Positions 33,305-44,206 of a DNA stretch of 45,322 nt are shown piece after piece. Under the pieces are notes generated by a model that searched no databases, was not told where the DNA came from, and worked only from the letters and a program-made list of their open reading frames with translations. The stretch covers positions 1-45,322 of the forward strand of contig MU616757.1 of the NCBI GenBank assembly GCA_025201705.1, given 5' to 3'. This DNA comes from Dissophora ornata (lineage: Eukaryota; Mortierellomycota; Mortierellomycetes; Mortierellales; Mortierellaceae). The position numbers were made by a program, and so were the translations under genes. The first letter of the stretch is position 1; each line of letters begins with the position of its first letter.

Positions 33305-35882
33305 TTAGAGGGTATGTACATTTGGCAGGCCGTTCTATTGTGAAAAACAGAGAGAAGACGAGTTAGATATACAGTCATACGCCATGTAACAAGTAAAAGA
33401 ATAAGAGAGAGAGACAAAGAGACAAAGAGCAACTCATGCACTTACAAAGGGTTGTCTCCATCCACATTGGAACTGGTTCTTGTCGTAACCATCACCACTC
33501 GTCGATGAATTATAGCCCAGATGCTTTTGGAGCAGGGTCCTGCTCGTCACCATGGTTCCAGCACAGCTGGAGCAAAACTCGTGCTCGCCCATCAGGCAGT
33601 CCTGAAGGCTAATATCAGGAGGGGGTGCAACAAGTCCCAGAGCATGGGTCTGCAGATCGCCCTCCAGGATAAATGATGCTGTCAAGGCGACAGATCGCTT
33701 GAAAACCAATCCACTGCCTCCTGTTCCCACAAAGACGCCGCAGTGGTTCTGAACCTTACTGTTGGCAGCGTAAATCGTATTAAGCATCTCCTGCCAACCT
33801 CCTTCACAAAATGGAAAGTCGTCCTCCATGACTCCGAGGTAAACAGTGTCCTCGGATGTGCCAATCTTGCGGATGGCGCTCACCAGATGCTTTCGCTGAT
33901 TCTTCTCCGAGCCCTCGTCTCTGACCCACTTGACGTGCTTGCGTGCCTTGGGGATAGTATCAAAATGTGCCTTGGCATCGTCATACCCAGGGAAATCCGT
34001 AAAGTGAGTGTAGACCACAATCTGGATCCTGGAATAAAGAGGATCCACCTCTTCGTCTGGGAAGTTGTCGAGGTACGATGAAAGAGTCTCCCTGATGTAC
34101 GTTGTTCCGCGCTTTCTTGGGGCAGTCATCAAAATGAGAGTCAATAGAAAGGGAGTCTGGGGCTCGATGCTGCTGTTGAGGACATCATTAGGCACATCGA
34201 ATCTGAAAGTGTGCAGATGATTGAAGCCCAAAAGGATCAGAAGGACAAGGAGCAAAGTTGGAAGCGTGTATGCCATGGCCGTCCAGAAAGAAGAGCTAGG
34301 TTTTCTCTCCTTGAAGGGAGCTCCTTCGTTAGTCATGGCTGCGTCCAGAAACGCCTCGTCCTCGTCCAGAATGGCCTCATAGACCTCGGTCTCCCATAGC
34401 TCCTTATCGAAGGCCGAAGTCTTGACCTTTCCACCCCATCGGCCCATGCGGCGCTGAAACGAAATTGTCACAGCCGCAAAAAAACCGACGATCATGCCTG
34501 CTCCAGCCCACCACACAATTGTCTTTGGTAGGACGTTAACAAGACACAGAACCAGCTGAATGTGGGTGCGGCGGAGGTTCCAGAATTGGGGCGATTTTTC
34601 GCTCGAGGCTGGGAACAGCGACTGGACGATCAGCAGCGCAAAGAGAAAGGGCGCGAGTCCTAGATTTAACAAGAGATGGTGAGCTAGTTAGTGCGTGTAG
34701 GGCGAAAAGACGAGAAGGATCGCTGCCTCTGCATTCAGAGCCGTGCTTGGTTTTCCCAGGGTGTGTCTGAAAAGGGCAAGGCGTGGAATCATGTTCATTT
34801 TCCTCCTTTGTTGGCTGTGCGGGCGGTCCGTGTCCACAATGAAGTCGATAAAAATAGCGTGGCTCTAGCAATATACATTCTTTGTTTATCGATCCTTTTG
34901 AGAGAGCTATTGTCGCATGCCCGGAGGAGGATTCCTGGACAAAGATCAGCCCAACCGTGATCCTGCTCTTGCTCTACCCTCCTGCTGAGCACATCCGTAG
35001 TGGCGCAGATCGTACAGTCTGCTGCAGCTAAAAATAATCGGATTCCTTACCAAGATTGCACTCAAATATAGAGTCGCTAAAAAACAGCTCGGGGATATGC
35101 CATCCTGTCGCCCGCGAAAAGATAAATCCCATAAGCTGACGCAACAACATGACCAGGATCATCACCACAAGAAACAGGTTGCGAAAGATCCTGGATCCAT
35201 CGCCATTGAAGACCGTCGTCAAGTGGTCCTCAAAGATTGCAAGCGAGAAAAGATTGGAGACAGCTAGGGCGAGCGAGGCTCCTAGACTCAGCTGGGTCGC
35301 AGCCAGGAGCGGGGGTGTCAATGGCACGACAAAAGGAGATGCCAGCAGGGAAAGATACTCGTACGAAAAGATGGTGTGGGTCGGTGCCGTGCAGTGCTCT
35401 GGGAACTTTCCGCCAAGGGCTACCAAGGACATGACGATGGTTAGGGCCAGGACGGCCCTAGTCACGGGCTGTGCAAGAAGCGAGAATATTAAGGCGGCGG
35501 TTGTTGGAGGTGGGGCATTATTTGAGACGTTGGGGAAGTACGAGGAAGAGGAGGAGGAGGGAGTGAGGTTGTTTGGTGTGCCGACGGCAACGACAGTGCT
35601 AATAGGCGGCGTGGGAGGCGCGGAGGAGGAGACAAAAGTCTTTAGCTGGTAAGATGTTGGGGACTGTGGGGGGGTTGGGACGTTGACTGTGATGCCTGCG
35701 TTCATGGACGCCGGAGAGGCGGGTCTTGATCCGGGTGCGGAGGATATGGAGGAGGCATAAGAAGAGTAGATGGGGTTGGAGGAGTGGGGAGCAAGGTGCT
35801 GTGAAGAGAGGGCGGAATGCAGCTGCTGGCTCAGCAGATTTCGCTGCTGCGATAGCGAAGAGGAGGAGGAGGGGACAACCAT
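33305..35882 (-). CDS. Rhomboid-like membrane domain fused to a PGAP4/MGAT4-like glycosyltransferase
   Basis: Three exons in phase: 35882-35051, 34659-33446, 33334-33305, 691 residues. Residues 1-135 are Ser/Pro-rich. Residues about 140-350 form several membrane helices with the layout of rhomboid-like pseudoproteases (UBAC2/Dsc2 or TMEM115 type: LSLGASLALAVSN, then AIFEDHLTTVF, GWHIPELFFSDSIFECNLGL); no Ser/His catalytic pair is evident. After a soluble linker, a further helix (403-423) is followed by a glycosyltransferase-like domain with LTLILMTAPRKRG and the metal-binding type acidic motif EDDF (556-559), as in PGAP4 and MGAT4-like enzymes of the Golgi. The fusion point lies within exon 2, which is one uninterrupted 404-codon frame, so it is not an artefact of joining exons. 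The last exon encodes only nine residues. The substrate is unknown. Family names are from resemblance only. Confidence 0.7.
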
Positions 35883-37816
35883 TGGACAGGCTGCTGGATA
35901 TGAGGCCGGAGGATGAACGATGGATGGAGGAGAGGGAGCGGAGGGAAGGAGCGGAGGGATGGATGAAAAGAGGATGCCGCCTACAAAAGAAAAAGAGCAG
36001 AGATGGATGTCAGTGGCGCGGTCGATTGGGGTATAGTTAGCATCTGTGGTTGATGGTTGGATGGATGCCGGTCTGGTGGGCAGCCCCTAGCATGTCCAGA
36101 GGGACAGAGAAGACAACTCCGTTTTTTTTTGTTTTTTTTTGGTGAAGCTGCAGTTGAACAAGCGAGGGGACAAGCGAATGACGGCTCTCCCCTGACGGAT
36201 TCTGGATTACCTCTGTGCTAGGATCGAGATGAGGGAGATGAGGGAGAGATGGAGAGCAAGGGGAAAGAGGGCGGGATGATTGGTGAAGAGGATGATGAGA
36301 GGAGCGGCAGGGCGGAAATAAAGAGTGGAAACGGGTGGCGAAAGAGGAGAGGAGAGGAGAGAGGAGAGAGAGGAGAGAGGAGAGAGGAGAGAGAGGAGAG
36401 ACAGAAAGAGAGGAAAGAGCGGACGAGACAGCGACGAGAAACAGAATCGCTTCTGCCGTTGTGCACAAACACGCTGACCGTCAACACCCACCGACACGTC
36501 CAGACCCAGCCGGGCTGCGACAATGCTACTCCTGCGCCGCACAGGTCCCTCTGCGCTGTTGATGAGGGATGGGTGCGCACCCACTCCCACCCCGACGAGA
36601 GCATCCCGCAGGCTCTCGCTGCCAATCTCCCCTTCCTTCCCTTTCTCTCTCTCTTTCTCTCTCTCTCTCGGAATATCACAACGGTGCTGGTAGGACAAAC
36701 GCCGTTCTTTGTCGTTGCACCGTCGCACTAGCTCTGCCTAGTCCTGGTGTCGACAATAAAGGCGCCATCGTGTGCCTCAACCTTAATCAGAAATGGCTTT
36801 GATTGAATGATTGTTATTACCATCCCCCACCCAACTCACTGTGGTTGCAGACGCCGCCATCGTCGCGAGGTGCTGTCTGCACGGAAATGCAGACAATGGG
36901 CGGCACTCACAAAAAACTTATATTCACCGCTCAGGTTTTTCATATTTTTCAAGAACGAAAATAAAGAGAGCCTGCATGTCCACCTGCCCGTCTGCATGCC
37001 TGCATGTCTGCCAACCCTGCTGGCTAGACCATGGGCACGGCTTTAATTCTGCCTTTCATTCCTCAGCTCGATGAAATGTCCAACGTCTGCCCACGCTCCC
37101 CGCACCAATGGGGGTCATCGATATCACGACATGGCATGCAGTAGAAAAATAAAGAACATATATATGCTGCAGCAATGCATGGTCAATAAGAGCCTTTTTT
37201 TTTCCCCCTCTCTTGTGTCGTGGAGAGGCATTTGTTTACAGAACACCGACGCAACCGGCAGTTCTGCAGCTGCATTAATATGTACATGCAGTAGTGTATA
37301 TACACTGGCACTGGCACGCCATCGCAATCGATCTCTCTTGCTCTCCCTCAACCTCACAACCTCTCGCCCTGGACGGGTCAAACGTCAAGCGACGTCGTAT
37401 TTTTAGCTGCTGGTGTTTCATCATAGAGCTGCAAGTAAGGAGTGTCTTGGCACAGACGACGACAACGACGACATCAACGACAATAACGTGCGCTTGTGCC
37501 AAACAAATGAAACGGTCGTTTCGTTAGCCGCACGTGATCTCGAGTGCTCGCGTCCTATTTTTGGATCCTATTTCCTATTTCTGTCGGAGACTATTTCCCC
37601 CCAAATGCACTGCCCGCAACAACAGCCAGGGCCTGCGGTGGCTGCGCGGGGACCCTTGCCTGACTAGTTGGCTTTGTTCAGGCCATCTCTCCATCCGTCA
37701 TTCGTCATTCCCTCATTGCTTCCCCTCACTCCTTCCCCCCCTCATCGTTCCTCGCACCTCCTTGTATCATAAACACATAAACATAGAATCCAGTGCCACC
37801 CCGCTCCACACCAACC
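35883..37816. other. 1.9-kb divergent intergenic region with GA/CT microsatellites
   Basis: Lies between the starts of the rhomboid-GT gene (leftward) and the PLC-like gene (rightward). It holds GAGAGGAGAGAGAGG repeats (36342-36412), CTCTCTTTCTCTCTCTC (36642-36670) and short T and C runs. The frames seen here (up to 173 codons) are by-products of these purine/pyrimidine tracts. No gene supported. Confidence 0.5.
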
Positions 37817-39485
37817 ATGCGCGCCTCTCTACTCCTCTCTGTCGCCACCGTCTTCCTCTCGTCCTCCTTCGTGGCCAATGCCGAGCAGCTCTGCAACGGC
37901 TACGCGGCGCTCTGCTCAAAGACATACGACCAGGTCGTATATGGTACAACCCACAACGCGTATGCCTACACCCCGGCTGGTGCCCTGGCCTTAAACCAGG
38001 ACAACAACATCACAACCCAGCTGGGCGACGGCATCAGGGCACTCATGCTCGACGCCTACGACACCCCATCCAACAATGCTAGCGACATTGAGCTCTGCCA
38101 CACCTCCTGTAAGCGCCAGGCCGACTGACAACCCATCTTGCAAGGGACAAAGAAAGGACTTTGCTTGACTGACATCTGCTGACAACCCATTCTGCTTCCC
38201 TTTCTATTCAACCATAACCATATGTAAAAAAAAAGGCAGCTTGCTCGATGCCGGCACTCTCTCCAAGACTCTGGGGATGATCAAGGCCTTTTTGGACTCC
38301 AATCCCAATGAGGTGCGCCCAATGTTTACTGCGCATCTATTTTTTATCGCAGAAACGTTGTTCCCTGCGCCCAGTAGCCCACGGCAGTGCAGCTGATGAT
38401 TGACAAGAATATCTCGTCCGTGAATTAATAGGTTGTCACCATCTTTTGGGAAAACGCCGGCAATCTTACGCCTGCACATTTTCAGGTACATTATCAATAA
38501 TTGTTCATCATGCGACCGTCCGTGGCCATTGTCCAAGAAGACTGTTGTCGCTGATTTAAATTACCTTTCAATAGACCGTATACCAAGGTGCAGGGATGAC
38601 CGACTACTTGTACACACAGACAACTGGAAACACAACCTGGCCAACCCTGGCAGAGATGATCTCGAGCGGAAAGCGTCTCGTCAACTATATCGACACGGGT
38701 TATGATTCCAGTGTGCCATGGTATGGTTCATTGTTTATCCTGTTCTGGTTGTTCCGTGTGTGAATTGCTACTATTCGCTGGCTCTATTTAATTAAAATGC
38801 GAAACAAATGTGAAATGACGGGGTCAAGTCACATTTCACTGTGGAGTGAGCAAGGATCTACCATTCCCCGTGCATGAACACGCAACTGACGTTACATCGT
38901 TGCGTTTCCCCATTGCGACCATTTCTGTAGGTTGATGGAAGAGTACAGCTTTATCTTCGAGACTCCTTACCAGATCTACAAAGGTGGTGCTTATCCATGC
39001 ACTGTCGATCGGCCTAAGAACCAGCGCCAACAGGTATCGTACCGCAGAGGACATGCAAGGTGCATTGCATGTCTACTTGCGACAACCCAGACTTGATGCT
39101 AAAACATACACTTCTATCCCCTCGACTATAGATGTATGTCTTGAACCACTTCATCTCTCAAAACCTCACCGTGGATAATGTGGTCGTTGATATCCCACAG
39201 CCTGGGCTTGCTGCCACGACCAACGGGGCGGATCTCACCTCACATGCCGATAATTGCCGGACGATCTTCAACCAGACTGCCAGCTTTGTCGCCGTAGACT
39301 TTTACGAGAAGGGCACAACTCTTCAGATTATTGCGGCGCTTAACGGTGTCACCTGGAACGACAAGTTGCCCACACAGCCAGCGTCTACAACTACATCTGA
39401 TGCCGCTTCTTTCACCGGCGTCGCAAACACCATGGCCATGGGCGTAGTCGCCCTGACCGCAGCATTGGGCTTGTTGGCCTTGTAG
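37817..39485 (+). CDS. Secreted, GPI-anchored PLC-like phosphodiesterase
   Basis: Six exons in phase: 37817-38108, 38236-38312, 38432-38485, 38575-38720, 38931-39033, 39132-39485, 341 residues. A signal peptide covers residues 1-22 (cut after FVANA). The PI-PLC X-type TIM barrel follows: GTTHNAYA with the first catalytic-type His46, GDGIRALMLDAYD, a second His95 in LCHTSC, then VVTIFWENAGN and GKRLVNYID. Fungal relatives are annotated as PLC-like phosphodiesterases; the true substrate is usually unknown. Cysteines C26, C33, C94 and C98 suggest disulphides. The C-terminus (SFTGVANTMAMGVVALTAAL) is a Ser/Thr linker followed by a hydrophobic end with no charged tail, typical of a GPI attachment signal, so it probably acts at the cell surface. 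Several N-glycosylation sequons (NIT, NAS, NLT, NQT) support secretion. Confidence 0.9.
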
Positions 39486-41706
39486 AATATAACCCCCATC
39501 ACTCGCCTGTATTTAAACTAAAATCGCATCGCCTTCCAGAGAGAAAATCATGATAAAGACTAGCAAAATTTTGAAAAAATGACCCATTAGCGGGCTACGA
39601 GGATGTGCTCCTACCTTATCCTCCAAGAGATAAGTTTGTCGGTAGGAGACAAGTTCAAATTTGTCTTGATGATGCAGTCTGTCTTGCGGGAACTACAACG
39701 GGGGAGTACAATTGCTCGCGGTCCCCGTTGTGAGGTGCAAGAGGATATCACTGTTCTCGATGCTTGCTTAGTCTTGAGCAGTAAACTCTGCCTGACACTT
39801 GGATAAGTGAAGTATAGTTTGGTATCCGATGGCTCGCCAAGAGCCACACGGAAACGAGCAAAGACAGTGCAGAGGTCCTGATTAATATCTCAAAGAATTA
39901 GACACAGCCAGAGCTGTTGAAGAACGCGGTGGCGCTGTGGTGGAAAAAGAAATGCAGACCAGTAACGTCACCTGAAAAGCCTCCTTGGGGGGCGGTTACT
40001 TTTAGGCTCCATTGCGCGTCTCTGGACGCTATTTAGTCGCGTGAATGCTAGACGCGGGCGAGTGGTACGCGAGTTGCGCATGCAAGACAATACAACGCGT
40101 CCTGAATATTCCGCTCGAATTGACCAAGGTGATGGCGGCCGCGATGGTGGCGACAATGACTCTGCCAGCAAACCTGATGGCGGTGGGGTCAGTTGGACAT
40201 AAGAAATGAACTTGCTAAATCCAACCCATGCTGCCCTTCGGGACACAATCAGCCTTATAGTACATGTACTATACTATATCCTCTGTTGTGCTCTCTATGC
40301 ATTTCCAAATCAGTCACTTCGTGTCCCAACGCCGTGGGCTGTGTATACATGTCGAGACTGTCTCGGTGTGGAGCTGCAGGACGTGAAATCAAGGACAGAC
40401 ATGAGGTAGCCAATTATTTCTTCCCCGGGAGAGAGTTTTGTTTGTACGGCCCGACCCTCCTTCTGAAGCTTCCATTTTTTCCGGTAATTAATGAGATGGT
40501 TTGCGCGCTAGCGTATTGACTGACCTTATTAAAATTGGTGTGCACCTTATCTGCGTTTGACAGCCCTGAGCCTAAGTCAGCTCTGTTTATCCTTTCCTCC
40601 TTACTTTATCCGCTTGCTCAATGTGGTCAACGACACGAGGATGAGCGAACAGCCACGGAGGAAACGACGGGTCATCTAAGGCTCCTTCGACATTTAGCTA
40701 ACCCCAGTGTCTTCTATGGTGAAGAGGCTCATACCGTATACTTTGCCCGCTTTATTCGTAAGCAAAGCGCACAAACTATTGTATAAGACGCTCTCTCTCT
40801 CTCTCCGCCCCTCTCTATCCTCGCTTGTCTTACTGCCAAATCGACGCTCGGAAAAATTTCTAACCTGGGCGTCTTTCTCAGGCATTATAAGCGCTACAGC
40901 CTATGCACGAGACATGTAAACAAAGGCTAGAGAGCCTCACGGAGACATCAGTGGAATTTGCAGCGAAACCGAGGATAGGAGTGAAATTGCACCGCGTGCA
41001 TACAGACGTTCAAAATTGAACCCCGGCCAAGTTGAGACCCCAGCTCGGAATGGCGGCTTGCGATAGTAACTGACTTGCAATGACAAGGCGCACATGTTGT
41101 TAACCTTGCCTCAATCTTTCTAGAGCTTCCTCAATGAGAGAAGCAGACTCAAAGATGGTCGCTAAGAATAGGACACAATGTGCTAGCAACGAGCGAGCTA
41201 GCCCTGATACATGTAAGGCACACGCAAACATGCCAACGTGAATGGACAACAATGCCCCCCCCCCCCTAAAAAAAATTGCAGATGGGGACGTTTTACTGTT
41301 ACCGATTTGTTTTTTGTTTGTTCCTGGCTTATAGCACTTGTTTTCTCATCGTTCTTCGTTTTCCATCTTTTATCCTTCCTTCCAGCAATTTCGGTTTAAT
41401 TGACTTGTTGACTGGCAGCCCTAAACAAAGTTTAGTCTCTTTTTCCGAGGGAAGGGGTGATACCCTGGTGGTGCCATGGTCCTTTTTTCATATTTTTTTT
41501 TATCGAGCTTCGAGGCCAATGCTAATGTTGGTGTGGTATTCTTTTATTGATGCTCACAGAGGACGATGGAGAGATGTGTGACAAACTGAACAAACAAGTC
41601 GTCAGTGACCGGGCATTAGCAAGCTTATTCAATCGGTGTACCGGTCATTTTGATGAAATGGACGACCAGGAACGCGCATTCCCTGGTTTTGAAATTTACC
41701 CTGGCA
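39486..41706. other. 2.2-kb intergenic region, no gene supported
   Basis: Contains the PLC-like gene 3' end and the distal promoter of the LPMO-like gene. A frame of about 85 codons without ATG (about 39970-40200 plus strand) has a mildly protein-like Arg-rich stretch, possibly a relic. CT repeats at 40790-40820 and a C-run followed by A-run at 41252-41276 are the only other structures. Confidence 0.4.
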
Positions 41707-41714
41707 TATAAATA
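41707..41714 (+). promoter_or_regulatory. TATA box of the LPMO-like gene
   Basis: TATAAATA, 208 bases before the start codon. It is followed by a C/T-rich leader (ctcccc, ccctcacac, caaccta) and CACCATGG at the start codon, a strong context that fits a highly expressed gene. Confidence 0.55.
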
Positions 41715-41921
41715 CCGAGCATTCCTCATTGTTTTTAACACCTTGTCAATCTCCTCTACTTTTGCCCCCCCATAAACCCTCACACTATTCTCATAGTATC
41801 CATCTCCACTCGTCCACACTGGTCAAGCCCTCCGCCGTCAACCTAACCCAAACCCTCTCGCCATACCTACCCTCATAACCATCTCTATACCTCGCATCCT
41901 TTCTTTGAAACATAACACACC

Positions 41922-42605
41922 ATGGTTCTCAAGTCCTCCTTCGCCTTCCTCGTCGTTGCCACTTTGGCTGTCTTCTCCTCCTACACTCCTCAGGCTGAGG
42001 CCCATTCCTGGGCTGACTGCATCGACTGGAAGTTTAAGAACACCAAGACGAAGAACTGGAAAGAGGGCACGTGCAAGGGCTATGCCCGTCGCTACCCTCT
42101 TGGTAAGGCCTTTGGTTCGCTCGACTCTGCTGACCCAAACCGCCACTACCAGCAAGTCCACAGCCACCCCGAGAAGGCTCTCCCATGCTCAAACGGCAAG
42201 GCTGGAGCGGAGCCCGGTTCGAACGAGACCAGGGGTAGCCCTGTTTCGAAGGCCTATGGAGGCAAGTACGGCCGCATGACCGTGACAACTGTCGGTGACA
42301 CGCTCTGCGTCCGCTGGCCTGCCAAGAACCATGCCAAGAAGAACGAGCCCAACAACAAGGTCCAGATCAACTTGTCCAAGGTCAAGAATGGCAAAGATAT
42401 CTCTCAGCAAGAGTTGCTCAAGAACACAGTCGCCCTTCTGCCCTTCAAGAACTGCATGTCAGGATCGAACGAGGATCGCCGCGCCTGCGGTGGTTGCTTC
42501 AAGGTTCCAGTTCGTGCCTCGGGTATCTACCTCTTGCAGTGGCGCTGGATGTTGAACAAGAACGAGTGGTACACTTCCTGCGCTGATATTCAAATCGGCA
42601 AGTAA
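41922..42605 (+). CDS. Secreted LPMO-like protein with mature N-terminal histidine
   Basis: Intronless frame of 227 residues. The signal peptide is residues 1-27 with cleavage expected after AEA, which leaves His28 (HSWADCIDW) as the first mature residue. This is the hallmark of copper lytic polysaccharide monooxygenases, where the N-terminal His and one internal His form the copper brace. Candidate internal His are H76 and nearby in RHYQQVHSHPEK. The end LLQWRWMLNKNEWYTSCADIQI resembles the last beta strands of LPMO-like proteins, where Tyr or Phe fills the axial site (here YTSCAD). Even cysteine spacing suggests disulphides. I cannot place it in a numbered AA family. Such enzymes oxidise chitin or cellulose; a non-catalytic copper protein (as in X325-type proteins) is an alternative. 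Codon use is biased to C-ending codons, as in highly expressed genes. Confidence 0.7.
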   Translation: MVLKSSFAFLVVATLAVFSSYTPQAEAHSWADCIDWKFKNTKTKNWKEGTCKGYARRYPLGKAFGSLDSADPNRHYQQVHSHPEKALPCSNGKAGAEPGSNETRGSPVSKAYGGKYGRMTVTTVGDTLCVRWPAKNHAKKNEPNNKVQINLSKVKNGKDISQQELLKNTVALLPFKNCMSGSNEDRRACGGCFKVPVRASGIYLLQWRWMLNKNEWYTSCADIQIGK

Positions 42606-43029
42606 TAGATGCCTCGGATCTACATGTGCGCCACTCCTTAGCTGATGTAACAAAAAGAAAAAAAGAAAAGAAAGAAAGACCTATAGAACCCGATATAGTC
42701 AGCTCCGTATTTCTCTTTAGACTGTTTTTTTTTCTCTGTGATATCTTCTTGCTCTATGCTTTTTGCTGGTCAAGACGCGGTGGTCGGATTCATACCTCTC
42801 AGATAGAAAATAAAAAAGTGTTGCCTCACAAAAAAATAACTGCATGCCTAACACGGAAACAATAATGATGGTCCAGGTTTCTTTTTTTTTCCCCACTTTT
42901 ATTTAATATGTTTTGCTGGCAAAAGACTAATTATTGTGAAGAAAGAGCATTCGGCATTATGGCAGCTCGATACTTGGGGGGAAAAAAAAAGTGGAAAGTT
43001 CGACACGCGTCGCGGCGCACTGTACTCGT
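42606..43029. other. Convergent 3' region, no gene seen
   Basis: AT-rich stretch between the stop codons of the LPMO-like gene and the minus-strand retropepsin-like gene, with A/G-rich and T-rich runs that suit 3' end formation on both strands. Confidence 0.5.
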
Positions 43030-43703
43030 TTAAGGTTTCTGAATAATTCTCTGCATGCCGTCCTTTGTGAATCCCAACTGAAGGTCAAAATCCTTCAAAA
43101 AGTCGAATGAGAAAATGCCCTGGATCTTTGGATTCAGGTCCACCAAAAAGGCATCGGCCTGGTAACCAACATCGTCGATAATGATCGGGACTGCTGCATG
43201 GCCATAAATGGTCATGGGTAAGCTACCAACCAAGGTTGAGATAGTGACAGTGTCGACATTGGGACGGTAGGGTCGGAATGCCAGGTTGTATGGATACTGG
43301 CTGTGAAGTTTGCCCCGCCGATAGGTTTGGTAGTCAAAGACGCTACAGCTCGAGGCAGTCGAGACCATAATCCGAACGTTCTCTTGAGGGTCTCCGTCAA
43401 CGACAGCTGCAAACGATGGGAACGGTCGATCTCCCACAGTGACACCGCCAATTACGTGGTCACCTTTCAGTGGGGGCGCGTTGCGGAGATCGCTCTTGTG
43501 ATTCTTGATATCGTCCAGACTGAACATATTGGTGTGAGGATTTTTGGTGAGAAAAAGGTATGATTCCTCATCTTCCTCATCTGTAGCTCATTAAGTTCTC
43601 GGAAGGCATTCGATCCGGCTCCACTCAACCTCGAAACGCCAAGCCAAAGAGCCTCGTGTATGTGTTTCTGGCGCTGACCTGAGGCTTTGCCGTCCATTGC
43701 CAA
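43030..43703 (-). CDS. Small retropepsin-like protein lacking the catalytic Asp motif
   Basis: Two exons on the minus strand: 43703-43679 (eight codons plus one base) and 43580-43030, joined with a GTCAGC donor and CTACAG acceptor to give 191 residues. Residues about 60-190 have the retropepsin-like beta pattern: VIGGVTVGD, then IMVSTASSCSVFD where active enzymes have Asp-Thr/Ser-Gly, and at the end GIFSFDFLKDFDLQLGF, which resembles the ILG.DFL strand of this fold. In the first motif Asp is replaced by Ser82 (STA instead of DTG/DSG), so peptidase activity is not expected. A DEEDEE acidic stretch follows the first exon. It could be a domesticated retroelement domain or a decayed copy. If the intron is wrong, translation could start at 43527 (MFSLDD). 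No other retroelement gene is adjacent. Confidence 0.55.
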
Positions 43704-44206
43704 GCGACATTATTTATTCGTACTACAGAAGCCACCAACCCTGCTCCGAATAAGATCTTTTTACTGACCTCTTCCGTTCATCCTCCATCTCAGGTCGCCA
43801 GAGTAGAAGGATTATAGGAATATCTCACCCCTGGTCCGATTAGAAAGATACTCTCTCTTGCTTACTCTCAATATTCTCAATATCGCGTCTCAATTCAATG
43901 TCGTTTCGACTTCTCCATAGCAGCCAAGTGCTTCTTTCCCAACAGACTATGCAGTAACTCACGATCTGCATCCAGCGATATTATAACACGCGCCGTGTAG
44001 AGTGACACCGTACCATTCCCAATCCCAAAGATAGTTTGCATCCTTGACACACTGGCACCACCTCCGTTCGAGCCAAGACGTGCTAGAGCTGCTGCTCGCG
44101 TCCACTAAGTAGCCGTACCTTTTTAAATGTCAATAGAAACTATGGAATCTGTGACGACACAAGCACCAACCTACCACAGCTCGTCGAGTCATAACGGCCA
44201 TCCTCT
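43704..44206. other. Intergenic, no gene seen
   Basis: Upstream of the minus-strand retropepsin-like gene and the plus-strand Fanzor-like remnant. No TATA box or repeat is evident and no frame is protein-like. Confidence 0.4.

Noticed and set aside
36037..36731. Long frames on both strands in the GA/CT-rich region
   Set aside because: They arise from purine/pyrimidine microsatellites (GAGAGG, CTCTCT) that lack stops; composition is only Arg/Glu/Gly or Leu/Ser.
39590..39670. Possible tRNA because of AGTTCAAATT resembling a T-loop
   Set aside because: No matching acceptor stem, D-arm or anticodon arm could be drawn.
39970..40200. ATG-less, Arg-rich plus frame of about 85 codons in the PLC-LPMO gap
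   Set aside because: No start, no splice partners and no recognised motif; CG-rich DNA makes such frames likely by chance. It might be a relic but cannot be supported.
43467..43703. Separate 78-residue minus-strand ORF next to the retropepsin-like gene
   Set aside because: Only its first eight codons are needed as exon 1; a GTCAGC donor and CTACAG acceptor join them to the acidic start of the downstream frame.
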